From contig NZ_SPHO01000002.1 of the NCBI RefSeq assembly GCF_005845215.1, positions 1 through 64,000 on the forward strand: a stretch of DNA of 64,000 nucleotides, in the 5' to 3' direction. A program made the position numbers and the translations under genes. The stretch comes from Clostridium sp. 1001271st1 H5 (GTDB lineage Bacteria; Bacillota; Clostridia; Lachnospirales; Lachnospiraceae). This document shows, piece after piece, positions 34,832 through 43,790 of this stretch (its first letter is position 1; each line of letters begins with the position of its first letter). The notes below the pieces were generated by a model that saw only the letters and a program-made list of their open reading frames with translations, was not told the DNA's origin and did no database searches.

Positions 34832-35587
34832 ATGACAAAGTTGATTTCGTGGAATGTGAACGGCCTCAGGGCCTGTGTGGGTAAGGGCTTCCTGGATTTT
34901 TTCAGGGAAGCGGACGCAGATGTATTCTGTATACAGGAAAGCAAGCTTCAGGAGGGCCAGATTGACCTGGACCTGCCCGGCTATCACCAGTACTGGAACT
35001 ATGCCAGAAAAAAGGGATATTCCGGCACAGCCATGTTTACAAAGGAAGAACCCCTGTCCGTGTCCTATGGCATCGGCATGGAGGAACACGACACAGAGGG
35101 CCGGGTGATTACGGCAGAGTTTCCTGCGTATTATGTGGTCACCTGCTATACCCCTAATTCCCAGGACGGTCTGGCAAGACTGGATTACAGGATGAAATGG
35201 GAGGATGATTTCAGGACATACCTTAAAAAACTGGAGGAGAGCAAGCCCGTGATATTCTGCGGGGACCTGAATGTGGCCCACAGGGAGATTGACCTTAAGA
35301 ATCCTAAGACAAACAGGAAAAATGCAGGTTTCACCGATGAGGAGAGGGGAAAGTTCACAGACCTTCTGGCAGCCGGCTTTGTGGATACCTTCCGCTATTT
35401 CTATCCGGATTTGGAGGGAATATACTCCTGGTGGTCCTACCGTTTCAGCGCCAGGGCCAAGAATGCCGGGTGGCGTATTGACTATTTTTGTGTATCAGAA
35501 AGCCTTAAGGACAGGCTGGTAAGCGCATCCATCCACAGTACGGTCATGGGTTCAGACCATTGTCCGGTGGAGCTGGTGATTGAATAA
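34832..35587 (+). CDS. xth: Exodeoxyribonuclease III (AP endonuclease)
   Basis: The 251-residue protein has the EEP-nuclease motifs [14 protein letters not shown] (Asn metal ligand), FCIQESKL (Glu), GDLNVAH (Asp-Asn), a YSWWSYR segment and the C-terminal GSDHCPVEL catalytic His. Length and motif order match bacterial ExoIII, which repairs abasic sites and degrades 3' ends of DNA. GAGAGGAGCC precedes the ATG. It is followed 12 bases later by the second ABC-F gene. Confidence 0.95.
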   Translation: MTKLISWNVNGLRACVGKGFLDFFREADADVFCIQESKLQEGQIDLDLPGYHQYWNYARKKGYSGTAMFTKEEPLSVSYGIGMEEHDTEGRVITAEFPAYYVVTCYTPNSQDGLARLDYRMKWEDDFRTYLKKLEESKPVIFCGDLNVAHREIDLKNPKTNRKNAGFTDEERGKFTDLLAAGFVDTFRYFYPDLEGIYSWWSYRFSARAKNAGWRIDYFCVSESLKDRLVSASIHSTVMGSDHCPVELVIE

Positions 35588-35599
35588 GAGGAAAAGACG

Positions 35600-37447
35600 A
35601 TGAATCTGGTTACCATTGAACATTTGACAAAATCATATACGGAGAGGCTGCTGTTTGACGACACCTCCTTCTCCATCAACGAAGGGGAGAAGATTGGACT
35701 GATTGGCGTCAACGGCACAGGCAAGTCCACGCTCCTTAAGATTGTGGCTGGTCTGGAAGAGCCGGATAGCGGAAGCGTGGTAAGGGGGCGCAGCCTCTAC
35801 ATACGCTATCTGTCCCAGATTCCGGAATTTGCAGAGGGAGATACGGTGCTGGAAAGCGTTATGCGGGAAAATGCAGACGGGTCCCATTACAGTTCCCCTG
35901 ACGAAATGCAGGCCACGGCCAGGAGCATGCTTAACAAGCTGGGTATCATGGACCACGATGCCCTGACCTCCACCCTGTCGGGGGGCCAGAGAAAAAGGGT
36001 GGCTCTGGCCAGTGTGCTTATGAGTACGGCTGACCTGCTGATTCTGGACGAGCCGACCAACCATCTGGACAGCGGCATGGCTGACTGGCTGGAGGAATAT
36101 CTGAAATCCTTCCGGGGCGCCCTGCTGATGATTACCCATGACCGGTACTTTCTGGACAGCGTGGTGGGCCGCATTGTGGAGCTGGATAAGGGAAAGCTTT
36201 ACAGCTATCAGGCAAATTATAAGGGCTTCCTGTCCCTGAAAGCGGAACGCCTGGAAATGGCTGAGGCAACAGAGCGCAAACGCCAGACCATCCTGCGCAA
36301 TGAGATTGCCTGGATGCAGCGGGGGGCCAGGGCCCGTTCCACCAAACAGAAGGCTCATATACAGCGCTATGAGGAGCTGCGGGACCAGAAGGGACCGGAG
36401 TATGACCGCAACGTGGAGCTGGAATCCATAGCCAGCCGTTTGGGCAGGACCACGGTGGAGGTGAAGGACCTTTGCAAGGCATACGCAGACAAGGTGCTGA
36501 TGAAGGATTTCACCTATATCTTCCTGAAAAATGACCGTGTGGGCATCATTGGACCCAACGGAAGCGGGAAGTCCACCCTGATGAAAATGCTGGCAGGCTG
36601 GGTGGAGCCGGATTCGGGCACCATCCAGATTGGACAGACCGTGAAGATGGGTTATTTTTCCCAGGAAAACGAGGCCATGGATGAAAGTCTTAAGGTCATT
36701 GATTATATTAAGAATGCTGCGGAGTATATAAAGACAAAGGACGGCAGCATCAGCGCCAGCCAGATGCTGGAGCGGTTCCTGTTCCCGTCCGGTATGCAGT
36801 ATACCACCATAGGCCGCCTGTCAGGCGGGGAGAGGCGCAGGCTCTACCTGCTGCGCATCCTCATGGAAGCGCCTAATGTGATTTTGCTGGACGAGCCCAC
36901 CAATGACCTGGACATACAGACACTGACCATACTGGAGGACTATCTGGATACATTTCCGGGCATTGTCATAGCCGTGTCCCATGACCGGTATTTTCTGGAC
37001 CGCGTGGTGAACCGTATCTTTGCCTTTGAGGGTCAGGGAAAGGTGAGCCAGTACGAGGGAGGGTTCACGGATTACCAGATTGCCTGGGCCGCCAGACATC
37101 CCCAGGAGGCGGGAAGCCAGAATGGCGGAAAAGGCGCTGACAGTGATAAAAGCGGGGACAGCCTGTCTGTAAACCGGAATAACTGGAAACAGGCGGCAGG
37201 CGCTGAAAAGAAGCGCAAGCTTTCCTTCAAGGAACAGCGTGAATGGGAGACCATTGAGACGGATATTGCAGACCTGGAGCAGTCCATAGAGGATTTGGAA
37301 CAGGAGATTGGAAAATCCGCCACCAACTATACCAGGCTGAATGAGCTGATGGAGGAAAAGTCCGCCAGGGAAGCACAGCTGGAGGAAAAGATGGAGCGCT
37401 GGATGTATCTCAATGAGCTGGTGGAGCAGATAGAGGCCCAGAAGTAG
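35600..37447 (+). CDS. ABC-F ATPase, Uup-like, with C-terminal coiled coil
   Basis: The 615-residue protein has two ABC domains with intact motifs: GVNGTGKST / LSGGQRKRVALA / ILDEPTNHLD, and GPNGSGKST / LSGGERRRLYLL / LLDEPTNDLD. A linker with RGARARSTKQKAHIQRYEEL (about 240-260) and a C-terminal coiled coil (about 545-612) with many Glu/Lys residues match Uup/YdiF-type ABC-F proteins. Such proteins act on ribosomes or on branched DNA/RNA rather than as transporters. Unlike the ABC-F at 30399 it keeps both composite ATP sites. It ends at a strong terminator. Confidence 0.92.
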   Translation: MNLVTIEHLTKSYTERLLFDDTSFSINEGEKIGLIGVNGTGKSTLLKIVAGLEEPDSGSVVRGRSLYIRYLSQIPEFAEGDTVLESVMRENADGSHYSSPDEMQATARSMLNKLGIMDHDALTSTLSGGQRKRVALASVLMSTADLLILDEPTNHLDSGMADWLEEYLKSFRGALLMITHDRYFLDSVVGRIVELDKGKLYSYQANYKGFLSLKAERLEMAEATERKRQTILRNEIAWMQRGARARSTKQKAHIQRYEELRDQKGPEYDRNVELESIASRLGRTTVEVKDLCKAYADKVLMKDFTYIFLKNDRVGIIGPNGSGKSTLMKMLAGWVEPDSGTIQIGQTVKMGYFSQENEAMDESLKVIDYIKNAAEYIKTKDGSISASQMLERFLFPSGMQYTTIGRLSGGERRRLYLLRILMEAPNVILLDEPTNDLDIQTLTILEDYLDTFPGIVIAVSHDRYFLDRVVNRIFAFEGQGKVSQYEGGFTDYQIAWAARHPQEAGSQNGGKGADSDKSGDSLSVNRNNWKQAAGAEKKRKLSFKEQREWETIETDIADLEQSIEDLEQEIGKSATNYTRLNELMEEKSAREAQLEEKMERWMYLNELVEQIEAQK

Positions 37448-37453
37448 GTCCGG

Positions 37454-37500
37454 GAACTGGTTATCAGAGAAATTGTATTTTTCTGAAACCAGTTCTTTTT
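37454..37500 (+). terminator. Terminator of the second ABC-F gene
   Basis: GAACTGGTT (37454-37462) pairs with AACCAGTTC (37487-37495), with a second inner helix TCAGA/TCTGA, followed by TTTTT. Confidence 0.85.
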
Positions 37501-37543
37501 GTTTGGAATAGGATGACGATTGCTGGCAAAAAGTGTTGATTTA

Positions 37544-37572
37544 TTGACAAAGTATCCAACTAACTATATACT
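37544..37572 (+). promoter_or_regulatory. Strong sigma-A promoter of the GH13-like gene
   Basis: Consensus TTGACA (37544-37549) and TATACT (37567-37572) are 17 bases apart. This is the best promoter match in the window, indicating solid expression of the GH13-like protein. Confidence 0.8.
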
Positions 37573-37634
37573 TTTCTTATCATATTTAAATTTGTATTTA
37601 GAGATTTATTGTCTTAGGAAAGGCGGTAACAGAG

Positions 37635-39662
37635 ATGAAGAAGGGATTCCAGATAGACAGGAATGATGGAAGAATATATGCGATGGGAGTGACTGCTGTC
37701 TCTGGAGGGGTGCATTTTTCCTTCTCCTCTAAGGGAGAGGCCTGTGCCGTTATTTTATATAGGAAAGGGGCGAAAAGCCCCAGGGAAAGAATCGCTTTTC
37801 CGGAACATTCCAGGACCGGCGATGTGTGGAGCATGACTGTGCTGGGAGATTTTTCCGGCCTGGAATATGTGTACGAGGCGGACGGACAGCTGGTGCCGGA
37901 CCCCTACGGAAGGCAGTTTACCGGGATGGAGCGCTGGGGAAGCCTGGAACGCCTGGATAAACCGGTGCGCACGCCTCTGGATGCAGAGGGGGGAGCGTAT
38001 GACTGGGAGGACGACGTCCTTCCATGCATTCCCTATGACCAGTGTGTGATTTACCACATCCATCCCAGGGGATTTACCAAACATGTCTCCTCCGGTGTGG
38101 AAGGGGCCAGCCGCGGAACCTTTAAGGGAGTGGCGGACAAGATTCCTTATCTGAAGGACCTGGGAATCACTACCCTGGAGATGATGCCTCCGGTGGAGTT
38201 TGAGGAGCTGATTATACCGGAGCGTGTGGACGGAAGCCCCTTTGCAGCTGAAAAGCCGGACGGCAGGCTCAATTACTGGGGATATACCGGCGGATATTAT
38301 TTTGCGCCTAAATGCTCCTACAGCAGCGGACCGGTGAGACAGCCTGACCGGGAGTTCAAGGATATGGTTAAGGCCCTGCACAGGGCTGGACTGGAACTAA
38401 TCCTGGAGCTTTTCTTCGATGGAAAGGAAGCACCATCCTATGTGCTGGATGTGGTCCGCTTCTGGGCACAGGAATACCATGTGGACGGCATCCGTCTGGT
38501 GGGGTATGCGCCGGTTAAGCTTCTGGGGGAGGACCCCTATCTCAGCAGGCTTAAACTGTTCGCCCCTGGCTGGGACGGTGTGGAGCCTGGGCGGGCAAAG
38601 CATCTGGCAGAGTATAACGACGGCTTTATGATGGATATGCGCAGCCTGTTAAAGGGGGATGAGGACCAGCTTAACCGGCTGGCGTACCACATCCGGCGGA
38701 ATCCGGAGCAGGTGGGCGTCATCAATTACATGGCCAATACAAATGGCTTTACCATGATGGACATGGTATCCTATGACACAAAGCACAATGAGGCCAACGG
38801 TGAGGATAACCGGGACGGGACAGACTATAACCAGTCCTGGAACTGCGGCGTGGAAGGCCCCTGCAGGAAGAAACGGATTATGCAGATGCGCAGGAAACAG
38901 ATACGCAATGCCCTGCTCATGCTGTTTTTAAGCCAGGGAACTCCCCTTCTCATGATGGGGGATGAGTTTGGCCGTACCAAAAAGGGAAATAACAACTCCT
39001 ACTGCCAGGACAACGATATATCATGGCTTAACTGGACGCTGTTAAAGTCCAACAGCAGTATCCATGAATTTGTAAAGCACGTGATTCAGTTCAGAAAGGA
39101 GCACTCCGTGTTCCACATGGACAAGGAGCCGGCCCTGATGGATTACCGTTCCGTGGGACTGCCGGACGTGTCCTACCACGGCCTTAAGACCTGGTGCCCC
39201 ATGTTTGACCGCTTCTGCCGCCAGCTGGGCATCCTATACTGCGGGAAATACGGCAGGAAGCCGGACGGAAGGGAGGACGACTACTTCTACGTGGCCTTTA
39301 ACATGCACTGGGAGCCCCATGAGTTCGCCCTGCCCAATCTGCCGAAGGACTATAAATGGCACACGGCCTTTAATACGGACGAGGACCAGGTGAACGGCAT
39401 GTATGACCGGGGCAGCGAACCTGTTCTGGAGAACCAGAAGTCCATGATGATTATGGCAAGGACCATTGTGGTGCTGATGGGAAAGGCGGTTCCGGCTGGG
39501 AAGAAGCCCTCCAGGGCAAGGACAGCAGGAAAAGCAGCCGGAAAGGAAGAAGAGGCAGATGATACTGACAGAGGAAATGATACAGTATATAGAGAACCAC
39601 AGACAGGAGGCATACAACCTGCTTCTGGAGCTGGCCAGGATACCGGCGCCCTCCAACCATGA
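37635..39662 (+). CDS. Catalytically dead GH13 protein (GlgX/isoamylase-like pseudoenzyme)
   Basis: The 675-residue protein has an N-terminal CBM48-like sandwich (about 1-130) and a GH13 barrel (about 135-480) that follows GlgX/isoamylase closely: LNYWGYTGGYYFAP, KHNEANGEDNRDG, LSQGTPLLMMGDEFG and GNNNSYCQDN. Yet every catalytic site is changed. The nucleophile motif GFRxD reads GIRLV (Val289), the acid/base motif AEPW reads APGW (Pro311), the third acid motif AHDG reads NTNG (Asn370), and the DxxxNH region reads ELFFDGK, with the loop after it shortened. It should bind glycogen or starch-like glucan without cutting it (inference). The strong promoter argues it is used. Its last 34 codons overlap the next gene. 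Confidence 0.85.
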   Translation: MKKGFQIDRNDGRIYAMGVTAVSGGVHFSFSSKGEACAVILYRKGAKSPRERIAFPEHSRTGDVWSMTVLGDFSGLEYVYEADGQLVPDPYGRQFTGMERWGSLERLDKPVRTPLDAEGGAYDWEDDVLPCIPYDQCVIYHIHPRGFTKHVSSGVEGASRGTFKGVADKIPYLKDLGITTLEMMPPVEFEELIIPERVDGSPFAAEKPDGRLNYWGYTGGYYFAPKCSYSSGPVRQPDREFKDMVKALHRAGLELILELFFDGKEAPSYVLDVVRFWAQEYHVDGIRLVGYAPVKLLGEDPYLSRLKLFAPGWDGVEPGRAKHLAEYNDGFMMDMRSLLKGDEDQLNRLAYHIRRNPEQVGVINYMANTNGFTMMDMVSYDTKHNEANGEDNRDGTDYNQSWNCGVEGPCRKKRIMQMRRKQIRNALLMLFLSQGTPLLMMGDEFGRTKKGNNNSYCQDNDISWLNWTLLKSNSSIHEFVKHVIQFRKEHSVFHMDKEPALMDYRSVGLPDVSYHGLKTWCPMFDRFCRQLGILYCGKYGRKPDGREDDYFYVAFNMHWEPHEFALPNLPKDYKWHTAFNTDEDQVNGMYDRGSEPVLENQKSMMIMARTIVVLMGKAVPAGKKPSRARTAGKAAGKEEEADDTDRGNDTVYREPQTGGIQPASGAGQDTGALQP

Positions 39663-40719
39663 GGAAAGGCGGGCGGAATTCTGTTTGGACTGGCTTAAGG
39701 CCCAGGGCGCCAGGGGCGTATATGTGGACCGGGCCCTCAATGTGGTATACCCGGCGGATGTAAGGCAGGATGGTCCGGTGGAGGTATTCATGGCCCATAT
39801 GGATGTGGTATTTCCCGATGAAACGGAACTTCCCCTCAGGGTGGAGGACGGACGCATCTGCTGCCCCGGCGCGGGGGACGACACAGCATGTCTGGTATGC
39901 CTTCTGCTGGCAGGAAAATATATAGCAGAACATGTGGATACCCCTGGCTGGAGGGAAATCCGAGGCGGGGATGCCCCTGGACTTCTGCTGGTGTGCAATG
40001 CAGGGGAGGAGGGGCTGGGAAACCTGAAGGGAGTGCGGAATATCTGCCGTGACTACGGGGACCGGATGGAGAGCTTCTGCACCTTTGACAGCACCCTTTC
40101 CAGCATCGTGGACAGGGCGGTGGGGTCCAGGCGGTTCCGGATAAGGGTACGCACCCGGGGCGGCCATTCCTACAATGACTTTGGAAATGAGAATGCCATT
40201 GCCGGCCTGGCATCCCTGGTGGTAAAGCTGTATGGTATCCGGCTGCCGGAGGGCGGGAAGACCACCTATAATGCAGGCACGATATCCGGAGGGACCTCGG
40301 TCAACACCATTGCCCAGGAGGCTGAGATGCTGTATGAGTTCCGTTCCGACCGGAAAGAGAACCTGGAATATATGGAACAGCGGTTCCAGGAGGCAGTGGA
40401 CCAGGCAAAGGCAGAGGGATTGGATGTGTCCGTTGAGGTTATGGGGGTCAGACCCTGCGAGGGGGAGGTTGACAGGGAACGGAAACAGGCCCTGACAGAC
40501 CGGGCCCACAGAGTGGTGGCGGAGATAACCGGACAGGAGCCGGAGCACAGCGCCGGTTCCACGGACTGCAACATTCCTCTGTCCATGGGAATTCCCAGTG
40601 TCTGCGTGGGGAGCTTCCGTGGCGCAGGCGCCCATACCAGGGAGGAATATGTGGAGATAGATTCCCTGGAAGAAGGCTATAAAGTGGCGTTCGGTATGAT
40701 GTTCGGCAAAAGGGACTGA
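39559..40719 (+). CDS. M20-family metallopeptidase
   Basis: The 386-residue enzyme has the zinc motifs MAHMDVVFP, GAGDDTAC, NAGEEGLGN and a C-terminal AHTREEY. The dimerisation domain (about 175-290) contains RGGHSYNDFGN and SGGTSVNTIA. It resembles dipeptidase/peptidase T-like M20 proteins of clostridia; the substrate is unknown. Its ATG has AAGGAAGAAGAGGCAG upstream but lies inside the GH13-like gene, giving a 104-base overlap in another frame. A terminator at 40820-40863 follows. Confidence 0.87.
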   Translation: MILTEEMIQYIENHRQEAYNLLLELARIPAPSNHEERRAEFCLDWLKAQGARGVYVDRALNVVYPADVRQDGPVEVFMAHMDVVFPDETELPLRVEDGRICCPGAGDDTACLVCLLLAGKYIAEHVDTPGWREIRGGDAPGLLLVCNAGEEGLGNLKGVRNICRDYGDRMESFCTFDSTLSSIVDRAVGSRRFRIRVRTRGGHSYNDFGNENAIAGLASLVVKLYGIRLPEGGKTTYNAGTISGGTSVNTIAQEAEMLYEFRSDRKENLEYMEQRFQEAVDQAKAEGLDVSVEVMGVRPCEGEVDRERKQALTDRAHRVVAEITGQEPEHSAGSTDCNIPLSMGIPSVCVGSFRGAGAHTREEYVEIDSLEEGYKVAFGMMFGKRD

Positions 40720-40819
40720 TTACGGTGACTGCCTGCGAAGCTTTCTCACCCGGCCGGGTACCGGCGGGTCATAATGATTCTTTTCGATTCATAGATTTAG
40801 AGTGGGTACTCTTATGGAG

Positions 40820-40863
40820 TGCTCCCGGAACCAGCGTGTGTATGCGCTTCCGGGAGCATTTTT
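40820..40863 (+). terminator. Terminator of the M20 gene
   Basis: TGCTCCCGGAA (40820-40830) pairs perfectly with TTCCGGGAGCA (40848-40858), followed by TTTTT. The rest of the 210-base gap before the next gene shows nothing else clear. Confidence 0.88.
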
Positions 40864-40929
40864 ATATCTGTTCATGCAGCGGCGGACAGTTCCATAAAGT
40901 ACATGAATCCGGGAAGAGGGGAGAGACAG

Positions 40930-43668
40930 ATGGCAGATTGGTTTGAACAGCCGGAGGCAGATGTGCTGGCCGGACTGGACTCCGGCAGGCAGGGAATAGA
41001 CAGCGGGGAAGCGGAGCAGCGTCTTAAGGAATATGGTGAGAATGTATTGGAGGAGACCGGGCGGCTCCAGTGGTGGCAGGTATTCCTTGCGCAGTTTAAG
41101 GACCTGCTGGTCATCATTCTCATTGGAGCGGCAGCCGTGTCCATGCTTACAGGGGACCCGGAGAGCGCCATGGTTATATTTGCAGTTCTGCTGCTAAATG
41201 CAGTGCTGGGAACTGTCCAGCATCAGAAGGCGGAAAAATCCCTGGACAGCTTAAAACGCCTTTCCTCGCCTGAAGCCAGGGTGCTGCGGGACGGGCGCAG
41301 CATGACCATACCGTCTGCCCTGGTAGTGCCGGGGGATATCCTGCTTCTGGAGACGGGGGATATGGTGGCTGCAGACGGGCGGCTGCTGGAAGTGTACGGG
41401 CTGACCGTCAATGAAAGCTCCCTTACAGGGGAGTCCCTGGGAGTGGAGAAGCACACCGGGGCAGTGAGGGCAAAGGATGGGGCCGTGGCACTGGCCGACA
41501 GGACCAACATGGTATTTTCCGGCTCCCTGGTGACCTCAGGCCGTGCCGTGGCAGTGGTGACAGCCACTGGTATGAACACGGAAATCGGAAAGATAGCTGT
41601 CCTGATGAACGACACCAAGGAACAAAAGACCCCCCTTCAGGTGAGCCTGGACCGGTTTTCCGGTCACCTGGCCATTGCCATCATTGCCATATGCGGCCTG
41701 GTGTTTCTGCTCAGCCTGTACCGCAGGGAGCCGGTGCTGGATGCTCTGATGTTTGCAGTGGCCCTGGCAGTGGCGGCCATACCCGAGGCATTGAGTTCCA
41801 TTGTCACCATTGTCCAGGCCATGGGCACCCAGAAGATGGCCAAGGAGCAGGCCATCATAAAAGACCTGAAGGCAGTGGAGAGTCTGGGATGTGTTTCTGT
41901 TATCTGTTCCGATAAGACGGGGACCCTGACCCAGAACCGCATGGATGTGGAGCATGTGTACGTCAACCATACGGAGCAGCCGCCGGACTGGCTGGAACAT
42001 GCAGGGGGACGGAGCGATGTCAGGCTCCTTCTCATGGGGGCTGTCTTAAATAACAATGCGTCCGGCCAGGACGGGGACCCCATGGAGACTGCGCTCTTTA
42101 ACATGGCCAGGGAGGCGGGGCTTATCCCGGAGCAGGTACGGCTCCAAAGCCCGAGAAAAGGAGAAATTCCCTTTGACTCCCGCCGCAAGCTCATGACCAC
42201 TGTAAACGAGATAGAGGGATGCGATGTTGTCTTTGTCAAGGGCGCCGTGGATGTGCTGCTTAAAAAATGCACCCGCCTGGCCAATCCGGCCGCCATGGAA
42301 ACCAGCCGGAAGGCCGGGACAGCCGGATTGGCCGGGGAAGCCGGATTGAACGGGGCAGCCGTACCAAGCCGTACCTTATCCTCGTCAGACCGCCAGAGAA
42401 TACTGGACCAGAACAGCCGCTGGTCTGCCAGAGGGCTCAGGGTACTGGCCTTTGCATGCCGCCCTTTGAATGATGAGGGAAAGGAGCGGGGCAATTCCGG
42501 CTTTGCAGGGACAAAGGCGGGAAACAGCCAGGACCGTTCATCCCTGTCAGGCAGGCTGGAGGATAACCTGGTGTTTCTGGGCCTGACCGCCATGATGGAC
42601 CCGCCCAGGCCGGAGTCACGCCAGGCAGTGGCCAGCGCCAGGCAGGCAGGCATCCGTCCTGTGATGATTACAGGGGACCACAAGGTAACTGCCATGTCCA
42701 TAGCGGAGCGAATCGGCATCTTTACGCCCGGAAACATGGCGGTGACAGGGGCGGAGCTGGACCGCATGGAAGAGGAGGATTTAAACCGGAGCCTGGAGCA
42801 TATCTCGGTCTATGCCAGGGTGTCGCCGGAGCACAAGATACGCATTGTAAAGGCATGGCAGAACCGGGGGCACATCGTGGCCATGACAGGGGACGGCGTC
42901 AATGACGCCCCGGCCCTTAAGAAGGCCGACATCGGCGTGGCTATGGGAATCACGGGAACTGAGGTATCCAAGGACGCGGCATCCATGATACTGGCGGACG
43001 ACAACTTTGCCACCATTATAAAGGCAGTGTCCAACGGCAGGAATGTATACAGGAACATAAAGAATTCCATCCAGTTCCTCTTGTCCGGAAACATGGCCGG
43101 AATACTCTGCGTACTATATACATCCCTGCTGTCCCTGCCGCTGCCCTTTAAACCGGTGCACCTGCTGTTCATCAACCTTATAACGGATTCCCTTCCGGCC
43201 ATTGCCATAGGTATGGAGCCGCCGGAGGAGGGACTGTTAAAGGAGCCGCCCAGAAACCCAAAAGAGGGTATCCTCACCGCTTCCTTTATACGGGATATCC
43301 TGGTCCAGGGAGCCCTGATTGCAGCAGCCACCATGTGGGCCTATACCACCGGGCTTCATGAGGGCGGCGCCGGAAGGGCCTGCACCATGGCATTTTCCAC
43401 CCTTACCCTGGCCCGCCTGTTCCACGGATTCAACTGCCGCAGCAGCCATTCCATCATACGCCTGGGTCTGGGAAGCAACCTGTACAGTGTTATGGCGTTT
43501 CAGCTGGGAGTGGTCCTGCTGGCTGCCGTGCTTTTTGTGCCGGGCCTGCAAATTATGTTCGCGGCCGCCGATTTAAGCCTGAGCCAGCTCACCACCCTGG
43601 CAGCGGCAGCCTTTCTGCCCACCCTGGTAATCCAGATACATAAGATTCTCCGGGAGTCCATTTACTAG
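40930..43668 (+). CDS. Cation-transporting P-type ATPase (P2, calcium-type)
   Basis: Start ATG 40930 (MADWFEQPEADVLAG) follows GAAGAGGGGAGAGACAG; the longer reading crosses the terminator. The 912-residue pump has an N-terminal cation ATPase domain, the TGES-type actuator loop (SSLTGESLGVEKH), an M4 segment AAIPEALSSIVTIVQ, the phosphorylation site CSDKTGTLTQN, the hinge MTGDGVNDAPALKKADIG and six C-terminal helices. This is the SERCA/PMCA-like branch, most likely exporting Ca2+; Na+/K+ or Mn2+ cannot be excluded. A Gly/Ala/Ser-rich insertion (about 455-480) in the nucleotide-binding domain is unusual but outside conserved motifs. Confidence 0.9.
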   Translation: MADWFEQPEADVLAGLDSGRQGIDSGEAEQRLKEYGENVLEETGRLQWWQVFLAQFKDLLVIILIGAAAVSMLTGDPESAMVIFAVLLLNAVLGTVQHQKAEKSLDSLKRLSSPEARVLRDGRSMTIPSALVVPGDILLLETGDMVAADGRLLEVYGLTVNESSLTGESLGVEKHTGAVRAKDGAVALADRTNMVFSGSLVTSGRAVAVVTATGMNTEIGKIAVLMNDTKEQKTPLQVSLDRFSGHLAIAIIAICGLVFLLSLYRREPVLDALMFAVALAVAAIPEALSSIVTIVQAMGTQKMAKEQAIIKDLKAVESLGCVSVICSDKTGTLTQNRMDVEHVYVNHTEQPPDWLEHAGGRSDVRLLLMGAVLNNNASGQDGDPMETALFNMAREAGLIPEQVRLQSPRKGEIPFDSRRKLMTTVNEIEGCDVVFVKGAVDVLLKKCTRLANPAAMETSRKAGTAGLAGEAGLNGAAVPSRTLSSSDRQRILDQNSRWSARGLRVLAFACRPLNDEGKERGNSGFAGTKAGNSQDRSSLSGRLEDNLVFLGLTAMMDPPRPESRQAVASARQAGIRPVMITGDHKVTAMSIAERIGIFTPGNMAVTGAELDRMEEEDLNRSLEHISVYARVSPEHKIRIVKAWQNRGHIVAMTGDGVNDAPALKKADIGVAMGITGTEVSKDAASMILADDNFATIIKAVSNGRNVYRNIKNSIQFLLSGNMAGILCVLYTSLLSLPLPFKPVHLLFINLITDSLPAIAIGMEPPEEGLLKEPPRNPKEGILTASFIRDILVQGALIAAATMWAYTTGLHEGGAGRACTMAFSTLTLARLFHGFNCRSSHSIIRLGLGSNLYSVMAFQLGVVLLAAVLFVPGLQIMFAAADLSLSQLTTLAAAAFLPTLVIQIHKILRESIY

Positions 43669-43790
43669 ACAGTACGTCTCCTGTCAGGGGAAGGGCGATT
43701 TCTGAAATAATGGCAAAATCGTAGAAAAATTCGGAAAAATGTGGTAGAGTAAACATGAGATACACGTAATGGTATGAGCAGGAGGGCATT

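Noticed and set aside
37635..39662. Interpretation of the GH13-like gene as a decaying pseudogene.
   Set aside because: The frame is full length, the promoter is near consensus and structural motifs are well kept. Substitutions are focused on the catalytic sites.
39451..40635. 394-codon open frame on the minus strand.
   Set aside because: It is antisense to the M20 gene with its complete zinc motifs; composition is that of a shadow frame.
41664..42767. 367-codon open frame on the minus strand.
   Set aside because: It is antisense to the P-type ATPase, including its DKTGT region; Ser/Arg-rich shadow composition.
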